A DNA stretch of 49,235 nt from an uncultured Caulobacterales bacterium (GCA_937928165.1 CALFVT010000021.1:1-49235); one strand, 5' to 3'. Numbered from the stretch's first letter, positions 18,041 through 27,105 are shown. Notes: generated from the sequence alone by a model not told the origin. Program-made: numbers and translations.

Positions 18041-19108
18041 ATGACGCAGCATCCGCATATCCTGATTATCGGCGCCGGGCTTATTGGCATTGCAAATGCT
18101 CGCGCCTTTATCTCACGCGGCGCGCAGGTCACACTAGTAGAGCAAAAATCCGCCATTGGTTGCGGCGCAGGCTTTGCTAATTCCGGCATGATACATCCGA
18201 GCCAAGCTTGGCCGTGGGTGCAAAGCGGACTTTGTGACAAAGCCCAATTAGCAGCGGCGCAGAGCATAGCCAAATTAGCCCGCCACGCCGCCAAACAGAC
18301 CAAAGCGCGTATGGCTGCACTCTCCCTCGTCGGCCAGGCCCGAGAGCCAGGCTGCTTTCAAATTTTTGACAATGAAGCCGCGCGGGCCGCCGCCTTAGCC
18401 CGTTATAACCTTATCCACATCAAAACCGAAATATCACAGCAATTTTCACGCCCAGCACTTTATTTTCCAGATGATTTTTCTGGCGATGCTTATCAATGGT
18501 GCCGCGCCGAAATAAACGCTTTAATCGCTGACGGCCTAACCCTTCATTTGGGTGAAAAGTTATCTTTAATCCCAGATTTGGTTGGATTTTCAGTGCGCCT
18601 CAATGGTAATATCATCAAAGCCGATCACGTCATAATTTGCGCAGGCCACAGCGTGAACACGCTGCTGTCTCCTTTAAACCTCTCCCTACCGGTCATCCCT
18701 ATACGCGGGTTTGCCCTTGATTTTGACGCCCAAGGTCTTGATCTTTCCAGTCTCCCCAAAGCCCCCATTATGGATGCGGCTTCCCGTACAGCGCTCACAC
18801 GCTTTGATACGACACTTCGCTTATCGGGTACATTAGGGGAGCGCAGCGCCGCCCCTTTGTGGCAAAGATGGTGCCGCCTTATCCCGGACATTATGCGCCG
18901 CCTACCGTCGCCCCATCAGGTCTGGTCCGGTGAGCGACCAATCTGCGCCTTAGGACGGCCTGTTATCAGTCAATCCCCCCTGAAAGGGCTTTGGGTTAAC
19001 GGCGGCCACGGCCATATGGGCTGGACACTCGCCCTCCCGAGTGCCGCGCTTATGGCAAGAATGATTTTAGACGGTGATGCCGCCCACAAATTTTCATGGC
19101 CCAAATAG
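18041..19108 (+). CDS. FAD-dependent oxidoreductase, D-amino-acid dehydrogenase (DadA)-like
   Basis: A 355-aa protein with the FAD-binding motif IIGAGLIGIANA (9-20), the conserved GAGFANSGMIHPSQA segment typical of DadA, and the C-terminal GGHGHMGWTLALPSAALM matching the DAO fold end. Homologues oxidise D-amino acids (often D-Ala) to 2-oxo acids and feed electrons to the respiratory chain. It is somewhat shorter than DadA (about 430 aa), so substrate range is uncertain. It stands alone between the vWA gene and arsR. Confidence 0.82.
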   Translation: MTQHPHILIIGAGLIGIANARAFISRGAQVTLVEQKSAIGCGAGFANSGMIHPSQAWPWVQSGLCDKAQLAAAQSIAKLARHAAKQTKARMAALSLVGQAREPGCFQIFDNEAARAAALARYNLIHIKTEISQQFSRPALYFPDDFSGDAYQWCRAEINALIADGLTLHLGEKLSLIPDLVGFSVRLNGNIIKADHVIICAGHSVNTLLSPLNLSLPVIPIRGFALDFDAQGLDLSSLPKAPIMDAASRTALTRFDTTLRLSGTLGERSAAPLWQRWCRLIPDIMRRLPSPHQVWSGERPICALGRPVISQSPLKGLWVNGGHGHMGWTLALPSAALMARMILDGDAAHKFSWPK

Positions 19109-19226
19109 TCATGAGCTGACCCTGTCAAGCTCCCGTGCAGATTTGCATCATTTTTACACATCTACCAAAACCAACTCGCCGCTGGCGCATAATACAAACA
19201 TGATTTGACCACGCCCTAATTTTATC

Positions 19227-19260
19227 TTGATTTAATTGTTATATCAACTATTCATGATAT
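19227..19260 (+). promoter_or_regulatory. Candidate arsR promoter and operator
   Basis: ATATCA (19241-19246) and TGATAT (19255-19260) form an inverted repeat with an 8-bp spacer, ending directly against the arsR ATG at 19261. A TTGATT (19227-19232) and TATTCA (19249-19254) are plausible -35/-10 elements with a 16-bp spacer, which would put transcription start at or near the start codon. ArsR repressors bind dyads of this kind in their own promoters. Assignment is by position only. Confidence 0.45.
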
Positions 19261-19596
19261 ATGGATATTAATATAGCTACTACCTCTTTTTCTGCCCTCT
19301 CGCAGCCCCTCCGGCTTGAAACCTTACGGCTTTTAATCAAAGCCGGAGATAGCGGTATGTTATCCGGCGAAATTGGCACGGCGCTCAATATTCGGCAAAA
19401 TACCATGTCGACAAACCTTATGATTTTGCACCACGCGGGACTTGTCACCAAACTGCGTGAAGGCCGCAGCATAAGATATTTTGCCTCAATTTCGGGCCTA
19501 AGGGAGCTTTTATCTTTTCTCATGGAAGATTGCTGCGGCGGCAATCCGCAAGCCTGCCAAAGCTTGCTGGATAGCGTTATCTGCGAACGGGTTTAA
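19261..19596 (+). CDS. arsR: ArsR-family metalloregulator
   Basis: A 111-aa winged-helix protein (PLRLETLRLLIKAG, then NIRQNTMSTNLMILHHAGLV as recognition region). The C-terminal DCCGGNPQAC cluster resembles the arsenic-binding cysteines of alphaproteobacterial ArsR. It would repress the arsenic operon until As(III) binds. An in-frame TGA at 19255-19257 rules out any upstream start, and no Shine-Dalgarno precedes the ATG, so it may be translated from a leaderless mRNA. It is followed after 4 bp by aqpS. Confidence 0.85.
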   Translation: MDINIATTSFSALSQPLRLETLRLLIKAGDSGMLSGEIGTALNIRQNTMSTNLMILHHAGLVTKLREGRSIRYFASISGLRELLSFLMEDCCGGNPQACQSLLDSVICERV

Positions 19597-19600
19597 CATC

Positions 19601-20377
19601 ATGCCGCCCACACAAATCTACGCACCCACTCAAACTTATTCATCCCCTCCAATCTATTCTAGCCCGCAAAAACTTTGGGCTGAATTTATCGGAACTGCTT
19701 TTTTGTTAATGACAGTCATCGGCTCAGGTATTATGGCGGAGACCCTCTCCAGCGGCAATATCGCCATTGCGCTTTTAGGGAATACCATCCCAACAGGCGC
19801 TATTTTAATTGTGCTGATTACGATGCTTGGCCCTATATCGGGGGCGCATTTTAATCCAGCGGTCACTTTGGGTTTTCGGCTTAATGGCGAGATCAAAACG
19901 CCGCTGGCACTATTATATATCGCCGCGCAAATTATCGGCGCCGTGCTCGGTGTCTGGGCGGCCCACGCTATGTTTGGCACAGATATTTTGCAAGTTTCGC
20001 AAAAAATACGCGCTGGTCAATCACAACTTTTCTCAGAGCTTATTGCAACATTTGGATTAATGTGGGTGATTTTTGCCACCCTGAAAACAAAGCCGGACGC
20101 CGTGCCTATGGCCGTTGGGCTTTATATCACCGCTGCTTATTGGTTCACCGCCTCCACCAGTTTCGCCAATCCAGCGGTCACTTTCGCCCGTAGTTTTTCA
20201 GATAGTTTTGCCGGCATCCGCCCCTTTGATGCGCCGGGCTTTATTGCTGTGCAATTTATTGGCGCGGGCCTCGCTTTTATGGTCTATCGTTTAAGTCTTC
20301 TGCCAAGCGCCCAAACCATAAAAGAACAAGACACACAAGAAGAGCCTAGATCACCCGCTGCTGTAAAGGCGCCATAA
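19601..20377 (+). CDS. aqpS: Aquaporin/aquaglyceroporin, AqpS-like
   Basis: A 258-aa MIP-family channel with the two pore motifs HFNPAVTLGF and SFANPAVTFARSFSD and six predicted membrane helices. The pairing with arsR mirrors the rhizobial arsR-aqpS operon, where AqpS lets arsenite out. arsC and arsH, the usual partners, are not present here. The N-terminal ~25 residues are Tyr/Pro/Thr/Ser-rich and might be untranslated if a later start is used. Its 3' end overlaps the convergent suhB gene by 32 bp. Confidence 0.85.
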   Translation: MPPTQIYAPTQTYSSPPIYSSPQKLWAEFIGTAFLLMTVIGSGIMAETLSSGNIAIALLGNTIPTGAILIVLITMLGPISGAHFNPAVTLGFRLNGEIKTPLALLYIAAQIIGAVLGVWAAHAMFGTDILQVSQKIRAGQSQLFSELIATFGLMWVIFATLKTKPDAVPMAVGLYITAAYWFTASTSFANPAVTFARSFSDSFAGIRPFDAPGFIAVQFIGAGLAFMVYRLSLLPSAQTIKEQDTQEEPRSPAAVKAP

Positions 20378-21167
20378 GTTCCGCATTGGTTACAATCGGA
20401 TCGCAAGCTACGAGCACATCTGCGCCGGAGAGGCTTTCGACCTCAAGACCTGCCTCGCGGCAAATTAAAACCCCTGCTGCAATATCCCAAAGAGACAAAT
20501 CACGCTCCCAATAGCCATCATAGCGCCCTGCGGCTGTCCATGCCAGGTCCAGCGCCGCAGAGCCCATACGGCGTACGCCCGAACAAGCTCCCATGACTTG
20601 ATGAAGTTCTTTTAAAAATTTTGCATGGCCGGGTTTGCCCATAAAAGGAATACCCGTTGCAAACAGACTATCTGTAAAGATATCGCGCCGCGACGGGCGG
20701 AGGCGGCGATCCGCCCCCCCCCGCGTGCCGTCATTGATAAAGGCCCCTCGCCCTTTTTCTGCAAAAAACATCTCATCCGTAATCGGATTATAAACAAGCC
20801 CTGCGACAATCTCTGATATATCATCGATTGTACGCTCTAGGGCGATAGAGATGGAAAAATGCGGAATACCGTGAAGATAATTGGTTGTGCCGTCAAGCGG
20901 GTCGACAATGAAACGGTGAGATTTATCCGTGCCCGCGACCACCCCTGCTTCTTCAAGCAAAAAGCCGTACCCTGGGCGGTCACGGCGCAAGTTTTCAAAA
21001 ATAACATCTTCGGCTTTTTTATCTGCGCGGGAGACGAAATCCGCCGGCCCCTTACGGGAGACTTGCAAGGTCTCAACCTCGCCAAAATCACGCAGCAACC
21101 CCCGCGAAGCTTTGCGGGCTGCGTTTTGCATAATCGTCATGATTGGCGAGGAGGTTTTCATATTCAT
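20346..21167 (-). CDS. suhB: Inositol monophosphatase family protein SuhB
   Basis: The 273-aa protein has the metal-binding motif DPLDGTTNY (89-97), the preceding LLEEAG with metal-ligand Glu (72-73) and the second motif WDIAAG near residue 225. The family hydrolyses inositol-1-phosphate in a Mg2+-dependent way; SuhB also binds the Nus complex in rRNA transcription. It is 15 bp downstream of efp on the same strand, a pairing common in alphaproteobacteria. Confidence 0.93.
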   Translation of the reverse strand: MNMKTSSPIMTIMQNAARKASRGLLRDFGEVETLQVSRKGPADFVSRADKKAEDVIFENLRRDRPGYGFLLEEAGVVAGTDKSHRFIVDPLDGTTNYLHGIPHFSISIALERTIDDISEIVAGLVYNPITDEMFFAEKGRGAFINDGTRGGADRRLRPSRRDIFTDSLFATGIPFMGKPGHAKFLKELHQVMGACSGVRRMGSAALDLAWTAAGRYDGYWERDLSLWDIAAGVLICREAGLEVESLSGADVLVACDPIVTNAELMAPLQQRVI

Positions 21168-21182
21168 GAGGTTAAAGCCTAA

Positions 21183-21746
21183 TTAATCCGCGCGTTTTAC
21201 ATAGCTACCGTCTTCTGTGTTAATCACAAGACGCTCACCCGTAGAAATAAAGGGCGGCACATTGGTTCGCACGCCGTTTTCCATAATCGCTGGCTTAAAG
21301 GAATTAGCCGCCGTTTGGCCTTTGACCACTGGTTCCGTGTCTTCAACCGCAAGAACGACTTGTTCAGGCAGGCTCACGGATATGGGCTTATCTTCGTAGA
21401 ATTCAAGCTCTACATTCATGCCGTCGGTAAGATATAATGCTCGCTCGCCGACAAAGTCCTTACCAAGGTTAATCTGCTCATAGGTTTCGCCGTTCATGAA
21501 AACGAGGAAATTCCCATCATCATATAAAAAACTATGGGTTTTTTGATCCAGACGAACCCGCTCAACCGTCTCCGCTGCGCGGAACCGCTCATTAAGTTTT
21601 CGGCCATCTAAAAGGTTTTTTAGCTCAACTTGGTTAAACGCCCCGCCCTTGCCGGGTTTAACCGCGTTACATTTTACCGCCACCCAGAGCGTGTCTTGGT
21701 GTTTAATAATATTACCCGGCTTAATTTCATTGCCATTCATTTTCAT
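21183..21746 (-). CDS. efp: Elongation factor P
   Basis: A 187-aa protein with three beta-barrel domains in typical order. The loop KPGKGGAF carries K33, equivalent to the modifiable lysine of E. coli EF-P, and the C-terminal domain ends with [24 protein letters not shown] rescues ribosomes stalled at polyproline. The modification enzymes EpmA/EpmB are not in this window. It is first in the efp-suhB operon. Confidence 0.96.
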   Translation of the reverse strand: MKMNGNEIKPGNIIKHQDTLWVAVKCNAVKPGKGGAFNQVELKNLLDGRKLNERFRAAETVERVRLDQKTHSFLYDDGNFLVFMNGETYEQINLGKDFVGERALYLTDGMNVELEFYEDKPISVSLPEQVVLAVEDTEPVVKGQTAANSFKPAIMENGVRTNVPPFISTGERLVINTEDGSYVKRAD

Positions 21747-21990
21747 GAGCTTAACCCCATTTTAAAGTCATTCATGCGCTTTACAAACCAAGCGCTATAT
21801 CGTCATGGGCTTCCTATACACGGCCTGCCGCTAATGTCACTTGGATTTTACGCAATAGCTACGGGGCAACGGGAAATAACAGCCATGAATTGACAGCCCG
21901 CCAATATGTCCCTAGAGGCAGGCCATTCTAGCCTTTAACGCTTAGACCCACCTAAAATTTTTCGTCCTCCTTGGGCCGTAAAATAAACAT

Positions 21991-23868
21991 ATGACGGCCC
22001 CTATGACACATATTGCCACTCGGTTTTCAGATCTTAATCTGTCTCGCCATATTGCATCGGCCCTTGATAAAATCGGATATGATACCCCAACCCCCATTCA
22101 GCAGCAGGCTATTCCTGAAATCTTACTGGGCCGGGATATTCAAGGCATTGCCCAAACGGGCACCGGCAAAACCGCCGCTTTCGCTTTACCCATCCTCAGC
22201 CATATTGCCGATGACCCTATTGAAGCCCCCAAGCGCAGCACGCGGGTTTTAATCCTCTCCCCGACCCGGGAGCTCGCTAGTCAGATCGGCGAGAATATTA
22301 AAAATTACGCCCGCCATATTGATAGTTTTAAATCCACCGTAATTTTTGGCGGTACATCAATGTCCAAACAAGTGCGTAAAGTCGTGCCCGGAAACGACGT
22401 AATTACGGCCACTCCGGGGCGGCTGCTTGATTTAATCGAGCAAAAAATATTACATTTAAACGCCGTTGAATATTTAATCCTCGATGAAGCCGATCAAATG
22501 ATGGATATGGGTTTTATCCATACGCTGAAAAAAATCATTCCGCTCTTGCCTGAAAAAAGACAAACTTTGTTTTTCTCGGCGACCATGCCGAAATCTATCG
22601 CGCAGCTCGCTGCGAAATTTTTAACGAATCCCGTAAAAATCGCCGTCACACCGGAATCGACCACCGCCGAGCGCGTCAGCCAGAGCATTACCTATGCCAC
22701 CCGAACTGAAAAGCAAAACCTACTGGCGATTAAACTACTTGATCCTTCCGTTGAACGGGCGCTTGTTTTCACCCGTACAAAACATGGGGCTGACCGGGTT
22801 GTTAAACGCCTCGCCAGTGTCGGGCTTGATTCCCGCGCCATCCACGGTAATAAATCACAAGGCCAGCGCACACGCGCCCTCACAGCCTTTAAAGACGGCG
22901 AGGTTAAATTCCTCATCGCGACAGATGTGGCCGCTCGCGGTATAGATATTCGCGGGGTCAGCCATGTATTTAACTTTGAAATTCCTAATGTCCCCGAGCA
23001 ATATATTCACCGCATTGGCCGTACAGGCCGTGCTGGGGAGGCTGGCATTGCGATATCTTTTGTCGCGCCTGATGAAAAAGCCTATCTTAAAGACATCCAG
23101 AAAATCCTTAAACAAAGCCTTGAGGTTCAACCCTTGCCCGAAGACTTTGCGGAGCAGTCCAAAGCCTTAAAAAAACGCCCTGCCCTTGTAAAAGCGCCGG
23201 AGCCAGAGCCCCAACCGCGCCGCCGTAAAGACCGTAAATCACGTCCAAGCCGTCACCGCAAAGGGCCCGCAAAAGACATGGGGCAAATTGAGGAGGCCTT
23301 AGCCGGACAAGAGACAACACCGCGCCGAAGAACAAAACCAAACCCCAATAAACCCAGCCGCGCAGAGCGTAAACGCAGCAAATCCGGCTCGCCGCATAAA
23401 CCACGACGCGAAGAGCCGTCCGCAGAGCGCAGCCCATCTACACGGCGGCAATCCGGCACGCAGAATGAACAAAGCGGCCAACCTCATAAAGATAAAGCGC
23501 GCAAGGCAAAACCGCGTAGAGATGAGGCGCAAAAGGACGGTAAACCTGTCCAATTTAAACGCAAACCCCGCAGCGGGAGAAAGCCCGCACCCAATAGGGC
23601 GAGGGAGGAGCGCCCAAATCAAACGGCCAATAAGTCCAATAATCAAAACCGCAGTCAATCTAAAAGCAAACCGCAAGGCAAGGCGCAGGAAAAGTTAAAA
23701 GGCTCAGATCAAGGCAGAAATCAAGGTAACACCCAGGGCAACTCTCGGGGCAAGTCTCAGGGCAAGTCTCAGGGCAACTCCCAGGGCAACTCTCAGGGCA
23801 AAACGGCCGGCGGCGGATGGTCATCCCCCAAACGGCGTATAGGAAAGCCCAACAAACTCCGCCGTTAA
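21991..23868 (+). CDS. DEAD-box RNA helicase with repetitive basic tail (RhlE-like)
   Basis: A 625-aa protein. The core (about 1-380) has all DEAD-box motifs: the Q motif PTPIQQQAIP, AQTGTGKT, PTREL, DEADQM, SAT, ATDVAARGID and HRIGRTGRAG. It would unwind short RNA duplexes in ribosome assembly or RNA decay, often under cold. Residues 390-625 are an Arg/Lys/Pro/Gln-rich disordered tail, ending in six tandem Gly-Asn/Lys-Ser-Gln units and GGGWSSPKRR. The match to the RhlE group is by domain layout and could equally be a DeaD relative. Confidence 0.9.
   Translation: MTAPMTHIATRFSDLNLSRHIASALDKIGYDTPTPIQQQAIPEILLGRDIQGIAQTGTGKTAAFALPILSHIADDPIEAPKRSTRVLILSPTRELASQIGENIKNYARHIDSFKSTVIFGGTSMSKQVRKVVPGNDVITATPGRLLDLIEQKILHLNAVEYLILDEADQMMDMGFIHTLKKIIPLLPEKRQTLFFSATMPKSIAQLAAKFLTNPVKIAVTPESTTAERVSQSITYATRTEKQNLLAIKLLDPSVERALVFTRTKHGADRVVKRLASVGLDSRAIHGNKSQGQRTRALTAFKDGEVKFLIATDVAARGIDIRGVSHVFNFEIPNVPEQYIHRIGRTGRAGEAGIAISFVAPDEKAYLKDIQKILKQSLEVQPLPEDFAEQSKALKKRPALVKAPEPEPQPRRRKDRKSRPSRHRKGPAKDMGQIEEALAGQETTPRRRTKPNPNKPSRAERKRSKSGSPHKPRREEPSAERSPSTRRQSGTQNEQSGQPHKDKARKAKPRRDEAQKDGKPVQFKRKPRSGRKPAPNRAREERPNQTANKSNNQNRSQSKSKPQGKAQEKLKGSDQGRNQGNTQGNSRGKSQGKSQGNSQGNSQGKTAGGGWSSPKRRIGKPNKLRR
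23725..23796 (+). repeat. 12-bp tandem repeat in helicase tail (6 units)
   Basis: Six in-frame 12-bp units of the form GGY-AAN-NCN-CRG encode Gly-(Asn/Lys)-(Ser/Thr)-(Gln/Arg). Unit number can change by slippage without shifting the frame. Confidence 0.85.
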
Positions 23869-24623
23869 TAAATAAGATATTCAAAAGATTGAACAATTTG
23901 ATATGTCCTGACTAATTTCATAGGCTAGCCCTAAGCCTACGTTTGAATTACATCCAGATCATTATTCTCGGGCTTATTATGACATGACACCCCTCACAGC
24001 ATTTTCGGTGTGGATTATGTGCCGCGTTATAAAATTTCATGCGAGTGATTATTATACTTTGCTCAAGAACGGTTTATCCGCTTAAGCTAGTTATCATTGG
24101 CGGCTAATCCGTTGCAGCAAGACTTTAATGTTAATGCTCAAATAGAGAATGTTAATGCTCAAATAGAGTTTGGGTGAGCGACATAAGTTACATCTGAACA
24201 CATGAAAGCCGGTTATTCTTAGCGGCTAACATCACTTTCTTACCGACGAGCAAAGTCATTATTAATTCTAACCAAAAATCGCAGTTCATCAGTTAGTAGG
24301 GGCGCGAGTTCCTAACCGGTTACAATTTATAAGCCAGCATGAGCCGCTGTAGAAACTGTTACGAGTGAATGGCTCGCCACGGACTCAAGGGTTCGTGAAC
24401 GCCGCGGTGGAACGCTTCTTTCACTGACTTAAGATTAAGAGATCAAGAGAAAACTTACAAAACCCGAACTGAAACCTGACAGAACGTATTCGCTAACACC
24501 GAATTATTCCATAATCCAAAATGAAGGCATGCTATAAATGAAACCTTATCGCTCCCAATTTGATATGGCAACAACGTGAACTAGCAAGGTATCTGCAAAT
24601 CAAGGAATTTATCAAAAACTGGT
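23869..24623. other. Non-coding stretch left of the island
   Basis: 755 bp between the helicase gene and the island boundary, with no intact gene. It contains a 21-bp tandem duplication (24127-24147 and 24148-24168, unit starting AATGTTAATGCTC) and a decayed IS3-type transposase end (24398-24590). Confidence 0.6.
24398..24590 (+). pseudogene. IS3-family transposase (orfB) remnant
   Basis: Conceptual translation with one frameshift and several stops gives NAAVERFF, LK, then KTYKTRTE, VFxNTELFHNPK, RH and a LSLP segment. This is the order seen at the C-terminus of IS3-family orfB transposases (VERFFxSLK, KTYxTRxEA, VFxYIExFYN, RRH, LSP). Only the last ~60 residues survive, and no terminal inverted repeats were found. 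It lies just outside the island's left end. Confidence 0.55.
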
Positions 24624-24672
24624 ATTGGTTGCGGGGGTAGGATTTGAACCTACGACCTTCAGGTTATGAGCC
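24624..24672 (-). repeat. Left attachment site (displaced 3' half of tRNA-fMet)
   Basis: Identical over 49 bp to 46094-46142. It covers the tRNA from the anticodon loop to the CCA end, but the sequence beyond departs from any tRNA 5' half, so it is not a gene. It marks the chromosomal border of the element. Confidence 0.93.
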
Positions 24673-25017
24673 GAATTAATGGGCTAATAAACCTCTGTAT
24701 TTGCAACACTTTTCCTTATTCGAAACAGATGTGTGTCAAAAAGTGTGTCTCGCGACACAAGTTAAAACTAGCCTAAATCAACCTTTTATTCAACATTAGA
24801 AATTAATCCTAAAATCCGTTTAACGCCCGTCAGGTTTTAATCTTAAAGACCCTACCCTTTCATTTGGTTCATACATCAAGAAGTCTACGCCGGATGGAAC
24901 GACGACAAGTGTAACCACTCCTCCTCTACGTTTCAGTCCCCTCTTACAATCGGGGATGCAGGCATTCCGTTGTTTGGCGTGTTGTTTCTTTCGTTGAACA
25001 TAATGAAAGGACAGATC
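24673..25017. other. Left terminal non-coding part of the element
   Basis: 345 bp without a recognisable gene. It includes CAAAAAGTGTG (24737-24747) and GCGACACA (24752-24759), both repeated near the right end at 45986-45996 and 45967-45974, possible arm-type sites for the integrase. The rest shows nothing I can identify. Confidence 0.5.
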
Positions 25018-25125
25018 ATGATTTACTCTACACTGACTAGCTTCTTGGGTCGCATCAAACGTATCTCAGTTCAGTTGTCTATATTTGGAAAAGCCATCTT
25101 AGGAATTGAGGTCTGGCTTAGATGA
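25018..25125 (+). CDS. Small ORF, 35 aa, amphipathic
   Basis: ATG at 25018 is preceded by GAAAGGACAG, a good ribosome binding site, and the frame encodes a 35-residue basic and hydrophobic peptide (MIYSTLTSFLGRIKRI...). No homologue is recognised. It lies 76 bp before parD. Treat as possible. Confidence 0.35.
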   Translation: MIYSTLTSFLGRIKRISVQLSIFGKAILGIEVWLR

Positions 25126-25158
25126 AATAAGCTACTATAAAAATAGTATGAGTTCTTC

Positions 25159-25172
25159 ATACCGTATGGTAT
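25159..25172. promoter_or_regulatory. Candidate ParD operator
   Basis: ATACC-GTAT-GGTAT inverted repeat 30 bp upstream of the parD start. Antitoxin-toxin pairs usually repress their own promoter through such dyads. Confidence 0.45.
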
Positions 25173-25201
25173 CTTGAACATAAACATATTAGAGGATCAA
25201 T

Positions 25202-25483
25202 ATGCCAGAAGTAGAAAAACGCACTGTGAGTCTTCGTCCTGAACAAGCCGCTTTCATAGACGAAAAGGTAACCTCGGGTCATTTCGCATCGGCAAGTGAA
25301 GTTGTAAGAGCAGGTCTACGAGCTTTACAAGAACGTGACAAAGCCGTCGAAAATTGGCTGCAAAATGAAGTGACAGAAAGTTATGACGCGATGAAAGCCG
25401 ATCCTGACCGTGCCATATCAAAAGAGGACTTACTAAAAGACCTTCACGCTCATCACGCAAAACGTCTCGCTGAGGGACAATGA
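25202..25483 (+). CDS. parD: Type II antitoxin, ParD/CC2985 family
   Basis: A 93-aa protein with an N-terminal ribbon-helix-helix (KRTVSLRPEQAAFIDEKV, then FASASEVVRAGLRALQER) followed by a charged helical tail that would wrap the toxin. It binds DNA and neutralises the adjacent ParE. A strong AGAGGA RBS precedes it, and its stop overlaps the toxin start (ATGA), so the two are translationally coupled. It probably stabilises the element after excision. Confidence 0.9.
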   Translation: MPEVEKRTVSLRPEQAAFIDEKVTSGHFASASEVVRAGLRALQERDKAVENWLQNEVTESYDAMKADPDRAISKEDLLKDLHAHHAKRLAEGQ

Positions 25484-25782
25484 AACAACGCCATATTGTC
25501 TATAGTCCTGAAGCTCGGCGTGACTTGCTAAATCTTTATGACTGGATCGCAGATCAAGCCGATCCCGTGACAGCGTTAAACTACGTCGAGCGCATAGAAG
25601 CATTTTGTGCAGACCTATCTCATGGTGCAGAACGAGGGACTTTGCGTGAAGATATACGGCCAGATTTACGTGTGATTGGCTTTGAACGCAGAGTTTCAAT
25701 CGCTTTCATGGTAGAGGCAGATTTTGTTACTATTCTCGGTATTTTCTCAGGTGGCAAGAATTGGGTAGATTTACTGGGTTAG
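25480..25782 (+). CDS. parE: Type II toxin, ParE/RelE superfamily
   Basis: A 100-aa protein with the ParE layout: YSPEARRDLLNLYDWIAD at the start, YVERIEAFCADL, and the C-terminal strands RRVSIAFMVEADFVTILGIFSGG. ParE toxins poison DNA gyrase; RelE relatives cut mRNA, and sequence alone favours ParE because of the ParD partner. It is immediately downstream of parD with a 4-nt overlap. Confidence 0.9.
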   Translation: MKQRHIVYSPEARRDLLNLYDWIADQADPVTALNYVERIEAFCADLSHGAERGTLREDIRPDLRVIGFERRVSIAFMVEADFVTILGIFSGGKNWVDLLG

Positions 25783-25797
25783 ATATATTTCCAAACT

Positions 25798-27105
25798 TTA
25801 TAGAGGCTGGAGAGTAATCAGATATTCTTCACTAATATAATCTTTTATCTCAATGACCTCTTTTCTATAACTGATCACATAACCATCAATCGTATCATTA
25901 CAGTTTTCATCACCCTTAGCCATCTTGGTTACCTTATCAAAGTCAATCTCTGGGGCTGCAACCATCAATAAATCTTCCAAACAGCCCATGTAGAAAGCTA
26001 TGTCGTGTTCTTTTTTACTAAGGTCTTGGATCGTGAGCTTTAGCTTTAAAAGATCGGCAAAAGTTTTCTGACCTTCAAGCGAATAGAAAATAAGGTTTTG
26101 TGAAAACCTTCTTTCCCGTTTGATGATGCCCTCAGAATACCAACTATCAGATGATTTTCGGTAATCACTCATATTGGGTGAATATGAAGCCAGATAGTCT
26201 TGTGCCAGAAATGGCGACCAGCCTTGCTCTTTTGGAACCGTCGGAGGCGTTTTTTGTAAAACGGTCATTTCAAGGGCTGACCCTGTTGATGCACGAATTT
26301 CCTCCTCTGTCAGAGGACGAGTCATTTGCATATCATGCACCCACCGCTTTAGTGCTTTAACATTACACTTGAATTCACTCCACGCGATGCGTTTGGCTCT
26401 TTTCCTTAAATTTTTATCAGGAAAAGCATATCGAAGGCGCGAAAAAGCATTTTCGTAATTCACAAATATAAATACGCCGAAATAGAAGGGTAGCATCCAT
26501 AAAGAAAAGAAGATGGGCAGTGTTAAGTCTATAACCGTACTATAACCTTGAAATATTGTTTCATCGGAAAGAAATTTATAGACTGTGAATGCTAGTAAAT
26601 TGAGCCCAATGGCCGCGATGGCCCAATCAATAAATTTCTTTGTGTCTTTATGCTCTTCTTGGAACTCTGCCACTGTACTCATGCCCACCAGAAGCGTCAT
26701 AAAGGGTACAAAAAGCAATTCACCCAGCAATGAAAATGTATATTTAGAGATCAAGAACTCGGTAAAAATAAGTAATGTGAAGGTGCTTCTTACCCAAGAT
26801 TTATAGCCATCAAACTCTCCGTTGTTTGAAACGGTCTTACCGAGAAGAGCTAAGCCAGTGAAGAAATACCAAAATATAGCCATCTTGATTTCACCTATCC
26901 CCCAATCAATAAAAAAAGACAAAACAAAGCATGCAATCATCAAATAGATAGCCATCGCTTCCAATAAAATTAGGAGATTTACTTGAAATACAGACCTCAG
27001 CACCCCCAACATTGATTTACCAACGCTATCTGATTTAAGAGCGAACAACAAAAAGGCGACTAACCATATGAATGTCGCAATTTCTCGGGTGCTAAAATAT
27101 TCCAT
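25798..27105 (-). CDS. Multi-pass membrane protein with soluble C-terminal half, unknown
   Basis: A 435-aa protein. Residues 1-217 contain about seven hydrophobic helices (near 10-22, 42-65, 75-90, 108-125, 128-143, 163-178 and 190-216). Residues 220-435 are charged and helical, likely cytoplasmic. No family is recognised. It is AT-rich and lies 27 bp downstream of the DUF4238/SEC-C gene on the same strand, so the two probably form an operon. The pairing of a membrane protein with a large soluble protein inside a mobile element resembles defence modules, but that role is inference. Confidence 0.7.
   Translation of the reverse strand: MEYFSTREIATFIWLVAFLLFALKSDSVGKSMLGVLRSVFQVNLLILLEAMAIYLMIACFVLSFFIDWGIGEIKMAIFWYFFTGLALLGKTVSNNGEFDGYKSWVRSTFTLLIFTEFLISKYTFSLLGELLFVPFMTLLVGMSTVAEFQEEHKDTKKFIDWAIAAIGLNLLAFTVYKFLSDETIFQGYSTVIDLTLPIFFSLWMLPFYFGVFIFVNYENAFSRLRYAFPDKNLRKRAKRIAWSEFKCNVKALKRWVHDMQMTRPLTEEEIRASTGSALEMTVLQKTPPTVPKEQGWSPFLAQDYLASYSPNMSDYRKSSDSWYSEGIIKRERRFSQNLIFYSLEGQKTFADLLKLKLTIQDLSKKEHDIAFYMGCLEDLLMVAAPEIDFDKVTKMAKGDENCNDTIDGYVISYRKEVIEIKDYISEEYLITLQPL

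Noticed and set aside
21991-23698. Several long frames opposite or shifted within the helicase tail
   Set aside because: Low-complexity, Arg/Ser/Cys-rich shadows of the repetitive tail.
24624-24672. A second tRNA-Met gene
   Set aside because: Only the anticodon-to-3' end half is present; the sequence leftward of it is chromosomal and the other side does not form a tRNA 5' half.
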